From: Macrosoma leucophasiata
Lineage: Eukaryota; Arthropoda; Insecta; Lepidoptera; Hedylidae
Length of the DNA: 64,000 nt
Direction of reading: 5' to 3'
NCBI GenBank assembly: GCA_036365455.1
Contig: JAWQUS010000030.1
Coordinates: 5,828,001 to 5,892,000, forward strand
Shown here: one piece after another, positions 23,555-37,200 of the stretch
How the letters are laid out: the number at the start of each line of letters is the position of its first letter
Position numbering within the stretch: the stretch's first letter is position 1
The notes under the pieces: generated by a model
Told to the model about the DNA's origin: nothing
Database searches by the model: none
The model's input: the letters and a program-made list of their open reading frames with translations, nothing else
Translations under genes and position numbers: made by a program

Positions 23555-24009
23555 AGCTGTCGCGGCAAACTTCGTATCGCCCTATAAAATTAAAAAAAAA
23601 ATGTCCAAAAATGTTATGAAAAATAGATGTTGGCCGATTCTCAGACCTCCTGAATATGCATGCAAAATTTGGTTAAAATCGGTCCAGCCGTTTCGGAGGA
23701 GTTCAAGTTCGAACACCGTGACACGAGAATTTTATATATTAGATAAAAATGCAACTCGTTTTCCTTGGTCACAGCATCACGCGTGAATGGCTGGACCGAT
23801 TTGGCTAATATTGATTTTGAATGATTTTTGGAAGTCCAGGAAATGTTTAAAAGGTAAGAAAATATGAAGAAATTGAAAATATGAATACGTAAAATAATAT
23901 AAGTAAAAACCACCATTTCATTTTTCCATACAAATAGTCCGTATCTATCAAACCTTTGACACATGTCATATTTTCATTCTGAGGCAATACGAAGTTTGCC
24001 GGGTCAGCT
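23555..24009. mobile_element. 455-bp non-coding TIR element
   Basis: AGCTGTCGCGGCAAACTTCG at the left is inverted at the right as CGAAGTTTGCCGGGTCAGCT. Similar ends recur at 43628-43656, where only the right end is left. Interior blocks such as GGTCCAGCCGTT and GGCTGGACCGATTTGGC are common in lepidopteran non-autonomous elements. Confidence 0.6.
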
Positions 24010-24363
24010 ACCTACAAACAAACTACCTACTCACAAGTTGATATTTCTTAGTGGAATATTCCATACAAAGTTGCGTTACAATTTCTTAAATTTCTCTTAT
24101 TTCTACGCATTGTACATAGTCGCCAACCCATATACATCCTCAGGCCAGAGTGTGTGGTAAATATGTAATAAATTACTTAAGTTTATTTTCTAAGAAAAAG
24201 TAGGCTAGGCTAGTAAGCTGAAGCGAAATCGTCAACCTGATATCTATTCATCTGCCTATGCCATGCATGGGGGCGGTCGTGAATATCCATAATCAGTCAC
24301 TATCACGCGCCGAGCACTTCCACTGACTGAGCTATTCCAAGAAAAACGCCGTATATTTTTTGT

Positions 24364-24374
24364 TTTGGCGGGAA
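24364..24374 (+). promoter_or_regulatory. Candidate E2F/DREAM-type site
   Basis: TTTGGCGGGAA is a textbook E2F half-site context. It lies 390 bp upstream of the big LINE and 6.9 kb upstream of the LIN54 start codon, next to AACGCGG. If LIN54 has an untranslated exon here, the LINE would lie in its first intron; that link is inference. Confidence 0.3.
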
Positions 24375-24982
24375 CGCGGAAAAGAGCTGTGTCGCTGTGT
24401 GATATTATTTTCGAAACTTGTGTATAGTCGCGTTTTTATGTGTAATAATGGTGGGATTTTTATCATAAAACATATAATGTTCACGGGTGTAGGAAAGTGA
24501 TATTATGAAGAGAAGTGATTTTTCATGTTGCCTCCAAAACTTCGTAAGATCTCCTAGTAAAGTCCCCATAACTTTACTGGAGCCATCTTATCATATTCCA
24601 CATGGAAGCATCCAATCATCGTCATCTTTCATATGGATATTCATTATCATAAGAAATGAAGACATAAATTACTAAAGATTGGCTGTTAAGGACTTGAATC
24701 CGTGACCGTAAAACAATTATAAAAAAAAAAACGTTCGTGTTGTTACATTGGTAAACTACCAAATTGAAAGCGCGGGAAACGCTTAAATTTGGCGGGCGCG
24801 TAAAATTTTTCAATTTATTATTTAATGCTAAATATTTCAAAAAAATGATCAGATTTGTAAATAATTAGAATAATATTAGTATTAGATTGTATATATTTAT
24901 TTAGTTATTTGTTTTATCTCTTTATATTCTGTACATACATTTCGCTGCTCTAGTTTGGTAAGTTCTTTTTCTTTCTAAAACA

Positions 24983-26560
24983 ATGAATGAACCCCCTGAC
25001 CCTGGGAGCACAGTCCTTCAGGTTGTTGCCTACAATGTTACCATTACTCACGAATCTAGCATGGACACGGATGCATCTTTCACGAAAAATACTAAGAAAC
25101 GGTCTTGCCTTCAAAAAATCTGCAAACATTGCAATAAAAAAAGGCGCAATAACAATTCTTCGTCGCATAAGAACAAATTAGATTGCCAATGTGACAGTGA
25201 TGAAAATTCCACAGTCACACCATCTACACAGGTTCTTGAGAAACCTGATGATAAATCTTCGGATCAACAATCTCAGACTTTTCGTAAACTCACACCCTCT
25301 ACACAGGTGCTTGAAAAACCTGATGATAAATCTTCGGACCAACAATCTCAGACTTTTCGGAGACTATATCGGTCTACTGATGTAGCTCCCTACATTGTAC
25401 ATGTGCAACGGGAACAATCATCACCAAATGATGGTTCCACACTGCACTCATTAACATTTGGCTCATTTAAAAAAAAAAAAATGCTTTAAAATATTATTGA
25501 TAGTAGCATAAAAAAAATTGGTAGAAAAAGAATTGCGATTGGATTCTCAAATTATATGGATGCAAATCTTTTTATAGAGCATGCGAGTTTAAAATCTTTC
25601 GAATTAAAAGCATTCATTCCATCCATACAAATAACTCGAATTGGTCTTGTCTGAGGCATCCCTGTAGAATGGAGTTTAGATGAAATAAAATCACAGATCT
25701 CACTTCCATTTGGGTGTGGAGAAATTTTTAAAATTAGGCGTCTGAATTACAAATTTGTTGTCAATGGTTCTCCAGTGTGGAAACCATCACAAATGGTTGT
25801 TTTAAGTTTTGATGGTCAGATTTTGCCTAAATATGTGTACATTTGTTGTAATGCACTTAGTGTAGAATTATACACCTTTCCGACAATTCAGTGTTATAAC
25901 TGCTGCAGGTTTGGACATACAAAAGTCCAGTGTAGGTCCTAACCTCGATGTTACAAATGTGGTCATGAACATTCAGGTGATTCATGCAATGTTGACTTGG
26001 AAAGTGCTTCTTGTCTTTTACGTTCTGGCTCACACTTTGCCACTAGTAAAACCTGTCCTGAATTAACTAGACAACAACACATAAAACAGACAATGGTGCA
26101 AAGCTGCATTACTTATGCAGAAGCTTCGAAGTTACACCCAACAATAAACAAATCTTTTGCTGATGTACTAAAATCTAAAACTACACCACCTGTATATAAT
26201 AATCAATCAATTCTCAATCCTGAACCTAGTAAGAACAATGGCCAATCATACAAAAATACTGTTTTCTTGAAACCCCGTTCATATTCTAAGACTGTACAAG
26301 AGGGTTATGATAAGCATGGCCACCAAGCAATTATAAATGAATATAACATACCTGCACCAGCTAATGGGTGTGGATTCATTACTAGTAAACATGATAGTGA
26401 AACACAAGATTCATCTTCAAATATTTTAATGATATTAATTCAATTGTTATTACAGAACAATATTCTTCAACCGTCCAACGTTGCCCCTATATTAACCATT
26501 CTTAATAAAATTCAAAACTCTCAAAATGGCTCTTTGTCCCAAAATTATACAGTGGAATAG
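24983..26560 (+). pseudogene. LINE ORF1, gag-like zinc-knuckle protein (broken)
   Basis: Starts MNEPPDPGSTVLQVVAYNVT. An imperfect internal duplication repeats TPSTQVLEKPDDKSSDQQSQ twice (about 25215-25360). The frame is lost at an A-homopolymer near 25470, and in-frame stops follow near 25653 and at 25940. CCHC knuckles are visible around 25888-25985 (CYNCCRFGHTKVQC and CYKCGHEHSGDSC). These mark the nucleic-acid-binding ORF1 protein that packages LINE RNA. The last segment runs to the stop at 26560 and overlaps the ORF2 start by 35 bases, a usual LINE arrangement. Confidence 0.8.
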
Positions 26561-29500
26561 CCGTAGTATCATAAATAAGAAAAGTGATCTTATTTATATG
26601 TTCAACAAATATGATCTGTTTATTTGTGTCCTCTCCGAGACTTGGCTTAAGCCATTAATACCCTTTATAATACCTGGGTATCAGTGTGTGAGAGAGGATA
26701 GACATGACGGCTACGGTCTACGGTGGTGTAGCCATCTTATTAAAAAAAATGTACAATTATCATCTTGTAAATATTCCATCTCATCATGATAACATTTCCA
26801 TTGTATCTATTTCTGTAAATAATATTTGTAAAGTATCTGTATATATTTCAAAACCATCAATAAATGTACTAAAAGAAGAAGATAAAATTCTTCCGGTTTA
26901 CCAAGACCTTTTCTATTTCTAGGAGACTTTAATTGTCACCACGTCTCGTGGGGATGCTCCTCCTCTAATTCGTATGGCGATGACCTTCTTGAAATTCTGG
27001 ATAAACATGATTTATGTGTTTTAAATACAGGAAAACCGACTCGACGCACAGATCCTGCACAAGGTCTAAGTGCCATTGATCTATCCATATGTACAGCTGA
27101 TTTAGCATCCATATTACAATGGGACGCCCTCCCTTTTACTTTCGGAAGTGATCATTTCCCGATTTTAATTAATTTTTCTATCAATTCACCTATTCAAAGG
27201 CTTACAACACAAACAACACACATATATATACTAGTCTATGCAACACACCAAAATCTAAATCACAAACAAAACCATCACCATCGACTTCACTACAGATTAA
27301 ATATAGACTATTTGACAGGCTACAAAAATCTATTAAAACAAGGGTTTGATTTTTTGCCTAAAATAGATCAAGACAATGAAATAGCATGTTGCGAAGCTCT
27401 CGTTAAACATATACAACTGATAGCAGAGAAATTGTTTCCCCAAAAAACTCGCAAGTCTCGTTTTATTTCTTCACCGCCCTGGTGGGATAAAGAGTGTACA
27501 AGTGCGGTGAAGAAAAGAAAGGAGACCGAATTGGTTTATCGCCACTCAATGACCTCTCACAACTTTGCAATATTAAATAATGTTATGAGGAGCACTAAAA
27601 AATTATTAAAGAAAAAGAAATTGGATGGATGGAGAAAGTTCTGCTCAAGCATCTCCCCAAGCACACCGAGTACCTTAGTTTGGCGAAGTATACGGAGGTA
27701 TCGATCAGTATTTGCCGAGTCACTATCTACTTTATTACCACATAAATTAGCACAACAATTCCTAGATCGTTTGGCCCCTCCATAATAATATGTGCCAAAC
27801 ATTCAACCTTGCTTCTCAATCGTGAACCAAAAATCAGATTTGAATTCTCCTTTTTGTCTATATGAATTGGAAGGCGTCCTTTCATCTCTGAGGGATTCAG
27901 CTCCGGGAGAAGATGGGATAACGTATTCTTTTATAGCGAATCTTGACTCTGATACTTGCAAATATTTATTAGACCTAATTAATTCTGTTATGTTTTCTGG
28001 AAATATACCTAAATTTTGGAAATCTCATATTATTATTCCCATATTAAAAACAGGAAAGGCAAATACTGATCCTGCCTCATACCGTCCAATCGCCCTTTCT
28101 AGTGTTTTTGTTAAGATAGTTGAACATTTGGTTAAAAACCGGTTATAGTGGTACTTAGAAAGCAAAAATATGTTATGTGGCAGCCAGCAGCAAGGATATG
28201 GATTCCGGAAGGGAAGAAGTACAATTGATAGTTTGAGTATTTTTACAACCGATATTCGAATAGCCTTCTCCAATAATGAATCTATTATAGCAGCCTTCGT
28301 AGATATTAATTCAGCCTATGATAATGTACTTATAAATATACTTTATCAAAAACTAATAACTCTAAATGTACCTGATCTTCTATGTAATTTTATAATCAAC
28401 ATTTTATCTGAAAGATTTCTAACTTTGTTTCTTGAGGATGGCTCTAAACTGACCAGGTGTTGTTGGAAGGGTATACCTCAGGGATCAGTATTGAGCCCAC
28501 TTTTGTACAACATTTATACATGTGATTTACGGCTATCTATCGATACGACTTGTAATGTTTTGCAATATGCCGATGATCTACTTCTATATATCTCTTGCAG
28601 TTCTATAGAGGCTGGATGTGCCTCGATGAACAAATCGTTACATTTATTGAAATCTTGGCTTGATAGAAATGGTCTGGAGCTATCGGTATCAAAATCTAAA
28701 TCCGTCTTGTTTTCCCGAATGCGCAACCCTCCTCCTATCACAATTTCTATTGAAAATACGGTAGTTGAACGTGTATCCCAAGTGATTTTTTTGGGATTAA
28801 TTCTAGATTCAAAACTCACAGGCTTACCACACTGTGAAAAATCGTCAGCGAAGTGTGAGAAGAGATTAAACATATTGAGATGGTTGTCTGGTGTATGGTG
28901 GGGAGCTCACCCGTTTTCTATGAAGCTCGTGTACAATGCTCTAATTAGAAGTATTCTCGACTATGAAACATTCCTTCTTGAACCTTGTAACAAGACAGGC
29001 TTTAGGAAACTAGATATTATACAGTCCAAAGCTTTAAGAATAGTAACAGGAGCGATGAAATCAAGTCCTGTCAACGCTCTCCAGATAGAGTGCTCTGACC
29101 CACCATTACGATTAAGACGACTGTTTCTAGCTGACAGATTTGTATTTCGATGTGCACAATACTCTAATCACTCCCTATTAAGTAAACTACAGATACTTTC
29201 CGAGTACGTTAAATCGCATAGATATTGGAAATTTAAATCAAGTCCTTGTATGGTTTCCAGTTTTAATAAATTAATGTCCATCCAATCCCCTATTTATACA
29301 TGTCCAAAATATCCTTTATTTATGTATGACTTTAGATCCTTAATTGTATCACCTGATGTTCATGTTCATTTATTAAATAAGGATGAAGTTGATGTGAATA
29401 CACAATTTAAATTTGTTATTGATCGAAACTGGCCGAACTGTAATCACATATTTTGTGATGCGTCTAAACCTGTGAGCGGCGGTAGCGTTGGTATCGGAGT

Positions 29501-30286
29501 GTATCATTCTCAATATAACATAGTACAGAAAGTTAAACTTCCTCCTGGATCATCAGTCTTTACAGCTGAATGTCTTGGATTACTAAAATCTAATAATTGT
29601 CTAAAACCATAATTTTCTCGGATTCCCGGAGTGCCTTACAAGCTTTAAAACACTTTGTCACTAAATCGTCTTCTCATTAACCTATTATCCTAGAAATAAG
29701 AAAGCAGCTTGTTAAATGTATTGACAGAAATCTTGTTGTAACTTTTGTTTCCCCTAGTCATTGTGGAATCAAGGGCAATACTAAAGCCGACGATCTTGCC
29801 ACAGAAGCGGTGCATATTGGAGATATCCACCCATATTTATGTTACAGTCATGATCTACTTCTTTTGCCAAAATTATATCTCAGAGAGTCTTGGATATCGG
29901 AATGGCAACTTTCCCGGTTAAATAAAGGTAAATTTTATAGTACAGTACAACCTTTTATTACTGACAGACCTTGGTTTTTTGGGATTGATCTTGGCAAGAG
30001 TGTAAGTAGTATGTTAATAAGGATGCGTTTGGGTCATGTTTGTACTCCCGCGCACCTAGCTAAGTTACAGATTGTGGACCGTGGCACGTGTTCATGTGGC
30101 GCGGATATAGCAGATCTCAACCATATATTTTTTTATTGTCCCAATCATGACCGATCCTACTTCCTAAACCGCCTTGCATCCCTTGGTGTTCCTTTTCCGA
30201 CATCTATTTCCTTAATATTAGTATTTAATCCTGATATATATAAAGCTATTCGTTTCTTCCTATCACATAATAACATAAATGTATAA
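26526..30286 (+). pseudogene. LINE ORF2, endonuclease-reverse transcriptase-RNase H (broken)
   Basis: N-terminal apurinic-type endonuclease begins IIQWNSRSIINKKSDL, with SETWL near 26635. A GDFN-like segment follows near 26925, then FGSDHFPI near 27145. The reverse transcriptase contains SYRPIALSSVFVKIVEHLVK near 28080-28140, FVDINSAYDNV near 28300, GIPQGSVLSPLLYNIYTCDL near 28470 and catalytic YADD near 28566. RNase H shows FCDASKPVSGG near 29452 and FTAECLGLL near 29560. A C-terminal cysteine motif CSCGADIADLNHIFFYC lies near 30090. Breaks include a frameshift near 26720, a frame change before 27312, stops at 27783 and 28146, and loss of frame at 29612. It cannot make an active protein as it stands. 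Confidence 0.85.
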
Positions 30287-31228
30287 TAACAAATATATTA
30301 TCCTATATCAACAAATGACTTTCAACTTTCTATTTTTTTAAAACCTCTTTAATTTATTTAAATTAAATACTTATCTGATCAACTCTTCTAAATCCTTATT
30401 TACCGTCCTTAAACCCTACCGTAATCATATATATCCCAAGTTTCCCCGTTTTAACCCAACCCTAGTCCAAAAACCCAATCCAAAAACTTGATCAATGGCA
30501 TTATGGTCTACATCCGACCCTATGCCAGAAGCAAAGAAAAAAAAAAACTACCAAACTGTGGCCAATATCCTTAGATATCTTAATCTTAGCATTCTTAGCC
30601 ATTATCACTTGTCAAATAATTAAACGCATTCATATTAGAAGATAAATTATCACAACATTCAAAAGCTTCTAAAAAATTAAAAATGTCTTACTATTCCTTA
30701 ATAAGCAAGTTATACGCTTTGTAAAAGAATATCACAATTATTACAATCTATTAAAGGCATGAAATTAAAATAATATATATCAGGTAAATATGAATGCAGC
30801 AGTATAATGTTTCGTGTTGTTGTATCCGCGTTGTTGGCAGCATTTGACATCTTTACAAAATTCAAAGAGCGCCATAGGAAATAAAGGCTTTTTATTCGTT
30901 TTTCCAGCAAATTGTCTTGGTATAAGAAATTAAAATTTAGTTGTGTTTTAATTTCTGGATTAGTATTTTCATTTAAAATCAATGATAATGTGTATGTGAA
31001 ATTGTGTTAGTGTAAATAGTGATTTTTGATATTGACAATTTGTTTTCAACCGTGGCTACTTCTTCGAAAGACTGGTCTACAAGGGTTTGACATCTTAAAA
31101 TGGCGGTGTCTTTCAAACTCCTATATGTATTGAAATCTTCTGTGTTATCCAACTCATAATTAAACCTGGTATCTACCAGGTATCTTTATAAGACTAGTTT
31201 GTTGTAAGTGTACACCCTACAATATACA

Positions 31229-34200
31229 ATGGATCATCACTTGGGGGATTCTTTGAACCTAGAAACTGCAATGGGGGTGAGGAAATTAATTTTGTTGTTT
31301 TGTATTTTCCCTTTATTTTAAATTTAATATTAAATTCAAGTGTAATTAGTGAAAGAAGTGAAGAAAGGGCTATTCAACACTAAAAACGGCTATATAATAC
31401 ACTGATTAACAAATACTAACAACTTTTTGAGAGAACAAAAATTAAATTTATTCAAACAATAGTGTGTTTTTATTGAAAGTATAAACAGTAAAAAAAGAGT
31501 TTATGTAATCTTCTTGACTACTTTGAAGCTGGATTTCGAAACAACAGAGGAAGCAGTAGTCAGTCAAGAGGACATTACGCTGGAGGAGGTTGATTCTCAG
31601 GAAACTGAGATTCCGATGGAGTTTGAGCAAATAGAGGAGAGATCAATGTTGATGGACACTAGTGGTGAAGAAATCATTGGTAAACATTTTTTATACTTAT
31701 CTGGTAAAAAATATTGGTTGCAGTTAAATATTTCGACACGTTAAGTGTGAGATTCACAGACCAAACTATGGCTTTACTTTTGAGCAAATTTAATCTTAGA
31801 ACTGTCAGTATGTAGTATGAGTTTTGACAGTTCTAAGCATACTTTGCTGTAAGTACAGCTGTAGTCTGTGAATCTCACCCTGAGTGTTACATTTTTATAT
31901 GTCAATTGGAATAAATATTATTTTCACACTTGTTACGTTAACACTATCGTATGTATCATCTGCTAGTGACAGTGAATGCATGTGTGGATGAATAGAGAAG
32001 CGAAACTATATAGAGATAAAAAGTAATAAGAAAACTATTCTTTTCTATTTAAGCATTTTAAAAATGTAAAAAAAACTATAATATAAAATTGTTTTTAAGA
32101 TTTTATTTCTAAAATTGTTATAATATATATCTATTAATTTCTATAATGTATGAATCTCTGGAAAACGTTATTTCTATGAATACAACTAAATTATATAGGT
32201 ATCAATAAAAGTATGAATTTTTAAACAATTCATTGTTTATACAGGTTGGTGTGTTACAAATTACAATTATATGACCATTATTTTAAAAGTTGCAGATTTC
32301 ATGGGGGATCAATTTGCATTGCAAGAGTATTCTATTCAAGATGACCAAACATCTGGATTGACTACCACTGCAGAGTCCAATGTAGGCTATATTATAATTT
32401 TCTAATTTTAATACTTTTATAAGAATCTTAAGTTTTAGATTTACAGACTCCACTATGACTTTACTAAGGCCGTACTGTCAGTACAGTATGAATTTTGAAA
32501 GTTCTATAAGTGTACTTTGCTAAAAGTAAAGAGGTTGTGCGGTCTGTGAATCTTGCCTTAAGTATCAAGTTCCATAAAATAAAAATACTAATGCACTGAA
32601 AAACTCAATTACTCTATCGGATTGGATACCATTTATTGATAGAATATATATATTTTTTAAGCTTCAAATCTAAGTAATTTATATTATCTTATTTAAATTA
32701 TGAAGTATTGTGAAGAAATTAATGGATTTTATGTTTTTTCAGCAACAAATTCTATCTTCACAATCGGAAACGATGATAGATTTACAATTTAAGCCAGAAA
32801 CCATGACTTCTATGCCCATGGAAGAAGTGGTCCAACCAAAGTTACTGAAGATTGTGGTAAATAAAAAATATATATGGGTTAATTTAATATTGATTTTTAC
32901 CTTCAAAGGAGATGCAAAAATGTATGGACCTCCGGCCATGTATTGTACACAATATCATTAACAGGCAAAATCAATATAAAAACGATTATTACTGCATATT
33001 TTCACTTATTTAGCTTTGTTTGCAGTTACCTAATATTATTTGCAGTTAGAATTGCAACTCAAACCAACATGGGAAAAATGGCGGGCGATGTCATTTTGAC
33101 ATTTTCATTTTTTAAATTGTTTTTTGATTATATAGTACTTGGAGAAAAAAAAAATATTTTCTAAATACTATCGAAATCGTTTTCATGTGTTAATACTAAG
33201 AACTTAAACTAATCGATTTCCAATTTAAAGAAGTGTCGGCTGTATCGCCGCCATGTTGAATATGGTTGAAAATGATAAAATCGTTTGAATTAAATGTGGT
33301 AGTAACTTTAAAATATATACTTGAATAAATTAATTGTATTTTTTTCGGATTCTTCTTTAATTTACCCATTTTTTGAGGACGTGTACGAACTAGAGCCGAG
33401 CTCGCAACATCTCCTTTATCTTAAGAAATTAAATCTACTTAAATTGATGTATATAATTGAGATTGTCTTATTTCTTAACATAGACTTCAATTGGTGCATA
33501 TTTCTCATGTTAATTAATACAAAATTTCATATAAAGTTATTCATAAAAAATTGTAGAAATGTTAGGAAATTATTATAGCTTTACACATACATACGCTATC
33601 TGTATCAATTATAAATTTTAATGAAATAATATCTTATTTTCCAGACCCACATGCCTGCAAGTGCTACTGCCCCTCGTCCAATAGCTATAGCTCCAAAGCC
33701 ACCAAAGCTTGTAACTAAAACTTATGCGCCCAACAAGCAATTCGCAATAGCACCAAAACCTATAACAATGATAACAAATAGAACCCACCCAGCACTTAAA
33801 AAAAGTCCCTTGGCAGGAATTGTGCAAGGCACTGCAAAAGGTGGTGCAGTTTTGGGTGAGTTTTCATATGTATATTGTAATATATTATACAGAAAAAGAA
33901 CTTATGATACTTTGTTCTCATTATATCTTTTGCTGGTGGTAGAGTTCCAGTGTAGTAGCTCGAGGGCGTAGGCATCACCGCATTACCTAACCTATCTGCC
34001 GCCAAATGGTAGTGTTCAGCGCTATCGTGTTCCGGTTAGATGGTAATGTATGGTCCTGTAATAACTATCACAGATCTTACAACTTAGGTCACAGCTCGCT
34101 TTTTTATAGTCAATAGTCATTTTTTGGTAAGTAATTTAATGATGACCCGTTTTGTCCAGCGGTGTGAGATGTTTGATTTGAAGGGTCACGGGTTCGATCC

Positions 34201-37200
34201 TCACACCGGGACAAATACTTGTAGGGCCTACAGGTATTTGTTTCGGGTCTGGGTGTTTGTGCATGTGTTGTGTGTGTATACCGGCATCCACGACACAGGT
34301 TTATAACTACTGTGTGTGGCTGTGAAAAAAAAAACCAAACTAACATATTATTATATTACTTTTCAAAAATTATTTATGTAAAATTAATCACATAAAATTT
34401 TTGAAGTCTAATTACTAATTATATAGACTGCATTCATCACTTATCATCCATGTGGACCATTCGGTCCACTTGTCTGCCGCTTTCGTTACATAAAAAAAAA
34501 ATACTTTTTTCAATTTTGCTTACTTGGATACTTGTATTCAGCTCAAATAGGAAAGCAACTTGTGATGATGCCAGCTGGTTCACAGAAGATAAAACTAGTG
34601 ACTGCTGCCTCTGGTGTGCCTAAATTGCAAATCATCAAAGCTGAAGATCAGGTAGCCATCGCTTCATTTGAATTTGGCTTATTTAACAAATTTTGATTGT
34701 GATGTACATAACATGCCTATTATTGAATTTTTAGATTGTTACAACAAAATCTAGTACTCAAGGAAAACCAATGATCAGTAAATTGACCAAAGTCATAGTT
34801 CAAGGTAAGCTTTTTTATTTTATCTATAATTATAACATTTGTTTTATTTATTGTTTTTATATTATTTCGCATTAACACATGCTTGTGAAATATATTTATT
34901 AAAGAAAAATGGAAAGAAAAAATTGACTTCAGGCGAGACTCGAACTCGCTACTGCCACCATAAGGCAATGCAATAAATGTGAAGGAAAGATTTGACAAAT
35001 CGGCCAGGACTTCGGTAGCTCAGTTGGAAGAGCGGCTGGACTAGATTCCCAGTGGTCAAATTTTTCTTTCCATTTTTCTTTAAAAAATATTTGTTTTATT
35101 TTATTGAATTTTTCGCATGCGAGTAAAATATTTTAAAAAATTAATATTTTTTTTTATTTGAAACTGTACTCGAACCCCTGATCATTAGGATCACTAGTCC
35201 AGTTGCTACAGAAAACCCTGTAAACGCGAGTTCAACTCGCACTTGGTTGATTTTTTTTATAATTTTGCTTTTATCAATCTCTATTGCCACAACATAAAAA
35301 ACATATGAGCAAATGGCGGACTTAACGCTAAAAGCGCTCTCCGCCATTCAACCATTGGTAGTGAGAGAAAAAAATGGTAGGCGGCATTAATAAACAATTC
35401 GGAAATAATAGCTTTATAATTTCCAGGGCAGCCAGGCACAGAAATATCCAACCAACCGATGCTTGCAAAGATTTTGCCCGCCGGCACCACCACGCCGCAG
35501 TCCCAGACTCGATATGTTACCATGCAACAGAAAACTGTTCCTATCTCTTTAGCTAACAAGGTTAGTATAGTCTATCTATAGTGTATACATTACTATATAT
35601 AATACAGTGTTGACAGCTTGTTTTACACGCTTTGTATATGTCATAATTCTCACGCTTGGCAAGCGGATTGGCGCTCGCAGTGGCGATAGTTTTATTGCAA
35701 GACTCTGCTACCCACCTGCGCTTTTACTACCGCCTTATTCGAATAGTTTGACCATTGACTACAAGCGAAGGAATTCGTATAATTTAATTTGATACGCGGA
35801 CGAAATCGCTAGCACATCTAGTATTGAATTAAATTGTTTCTTTTCTAAAGGTATTAATGCCGTCACCCACTAAGCAGAATGTGAAGTTTGCAAAGAAGCA
35901 ACAAATTATAGCCATAAAATCACCGACACCTAAATTGTTGCCCGCGCCAGCTCCAGGTATGTATAAAACTATTAAGTTAATAAGTAGATAATATTTACTT
36001 ATTAACTTAATATACCATGAAAATATTTTTTCAATGTGATATGGTGGTTCCGATCCTAAGTAACATGCAATACAAAGTTCATAAACAATATAAATAATTG
36101 GTATTATGATAATATACACATTGAAATATATAAAATTATAATCCTTTCAATGGACAGGAATGGCAACCAAAAAGGTGGTGATAAACACGAGTCAAGCTCA
36201 GAATGTGATATTGAAAACTACACCAACACAAGTAAGTTCCATTTATTGATTTTTATTTACAATCAAAGATTATATTAATTATAAATAACTATACATTCTT
36301 GTAAGAATAAAATAACGCAGTAACAATCTTGTATCTTATTTGAATAAAATGCATCCCACAGTAGCATTTTCATGTAAAATGTTGCCAAGACGAAATCATA
36401 TGGCTCTCACTGTCAAAAAATTGTCAGATCTCATGTAGAGCTAAGTTTTTTAATTCTACAAGCCTGACTTCACAAACTTTACGCCTTAGTCAAAATGCGT
36501 GGCTTGGCCATTTGACTCCTACCATAAAGCAACACGAGCCACCGGCTGACCGGCGGGGAGTAGCCCTAGCGTTTATTACCGATGCCAAACAGTCGGTCAT
36601 TTTTTGCGCGGGGAAAATATGTGACACACACACACAACAAAAAACGTCTATTACTACGAAACTAATACTTTGACTTTAACAAAATACATAAACTATTTCA
36701 CACGCACGTTTAAACATCTTCGCGACAGGCATAGGGCCACTTGCACTTGTACTTTGACAGAGGGGAAAACCTGCATATGGCTACTCCCCTCTGGTACGCA
36801 GCGGCCGGTGCCCCGTGTTGCTCTATGACTCCTGCGGCCCAAGGCATAAAGTGAAAAACTAATCCACTGCTCATTGCTTTTTTGATAAGCAGTATTTCTT
36901 GTGGTAACGAAACATCTGGCAGGTATTATTTATTGTCGTCCTTTTTCCTTTGCCTAGGTGAACAAGGATGCCAACATTATCATAGAAGGACCAAGGACCC
37001 AACTACATCAATTAAATGTACCAAGCAAGGGTGTAAGTATTTTATACTAACTTAATATTTATAATTTAATATTTTCTTGTACAATTTAAGTTACAGAGGC
37101 GTATACTATTTCAGAATTGTTATGAGAAGCAGGTTCAGCCACATTCTATTTATTGGAATGTGGCTGAACACTGACACAGTTTTGGTTGTACAGAAAATAA

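Larger units (their letters stand above)
24764..30547 (+). mobile_element. Full-length non-LTR retrotransposon, I-type, degenerate
   Basis: A 5.8-kb LINE with a 5' UTR of about 220 bp, ORF1 (gag-like), ORF2 (endonuclease, reverse transcriptase, RNase H) and a 3' UTR ending in an A-run at 30533-30547. The direct repeat AAACTACCAAA occurs at 24753-24763 and again directly after or overlapping the A-run (to 30555). This is read as the target-site duplication, and it marks the copy as full-length. An RNase H domain after the reverse transcriptase places it near the I superfamily rather than Jockey or RTE. Stops and frame breaks in both ORFs show it is dead. It lies 0.7 kb upstream of the LIN54 start codon. 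Confidence 0.85.
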
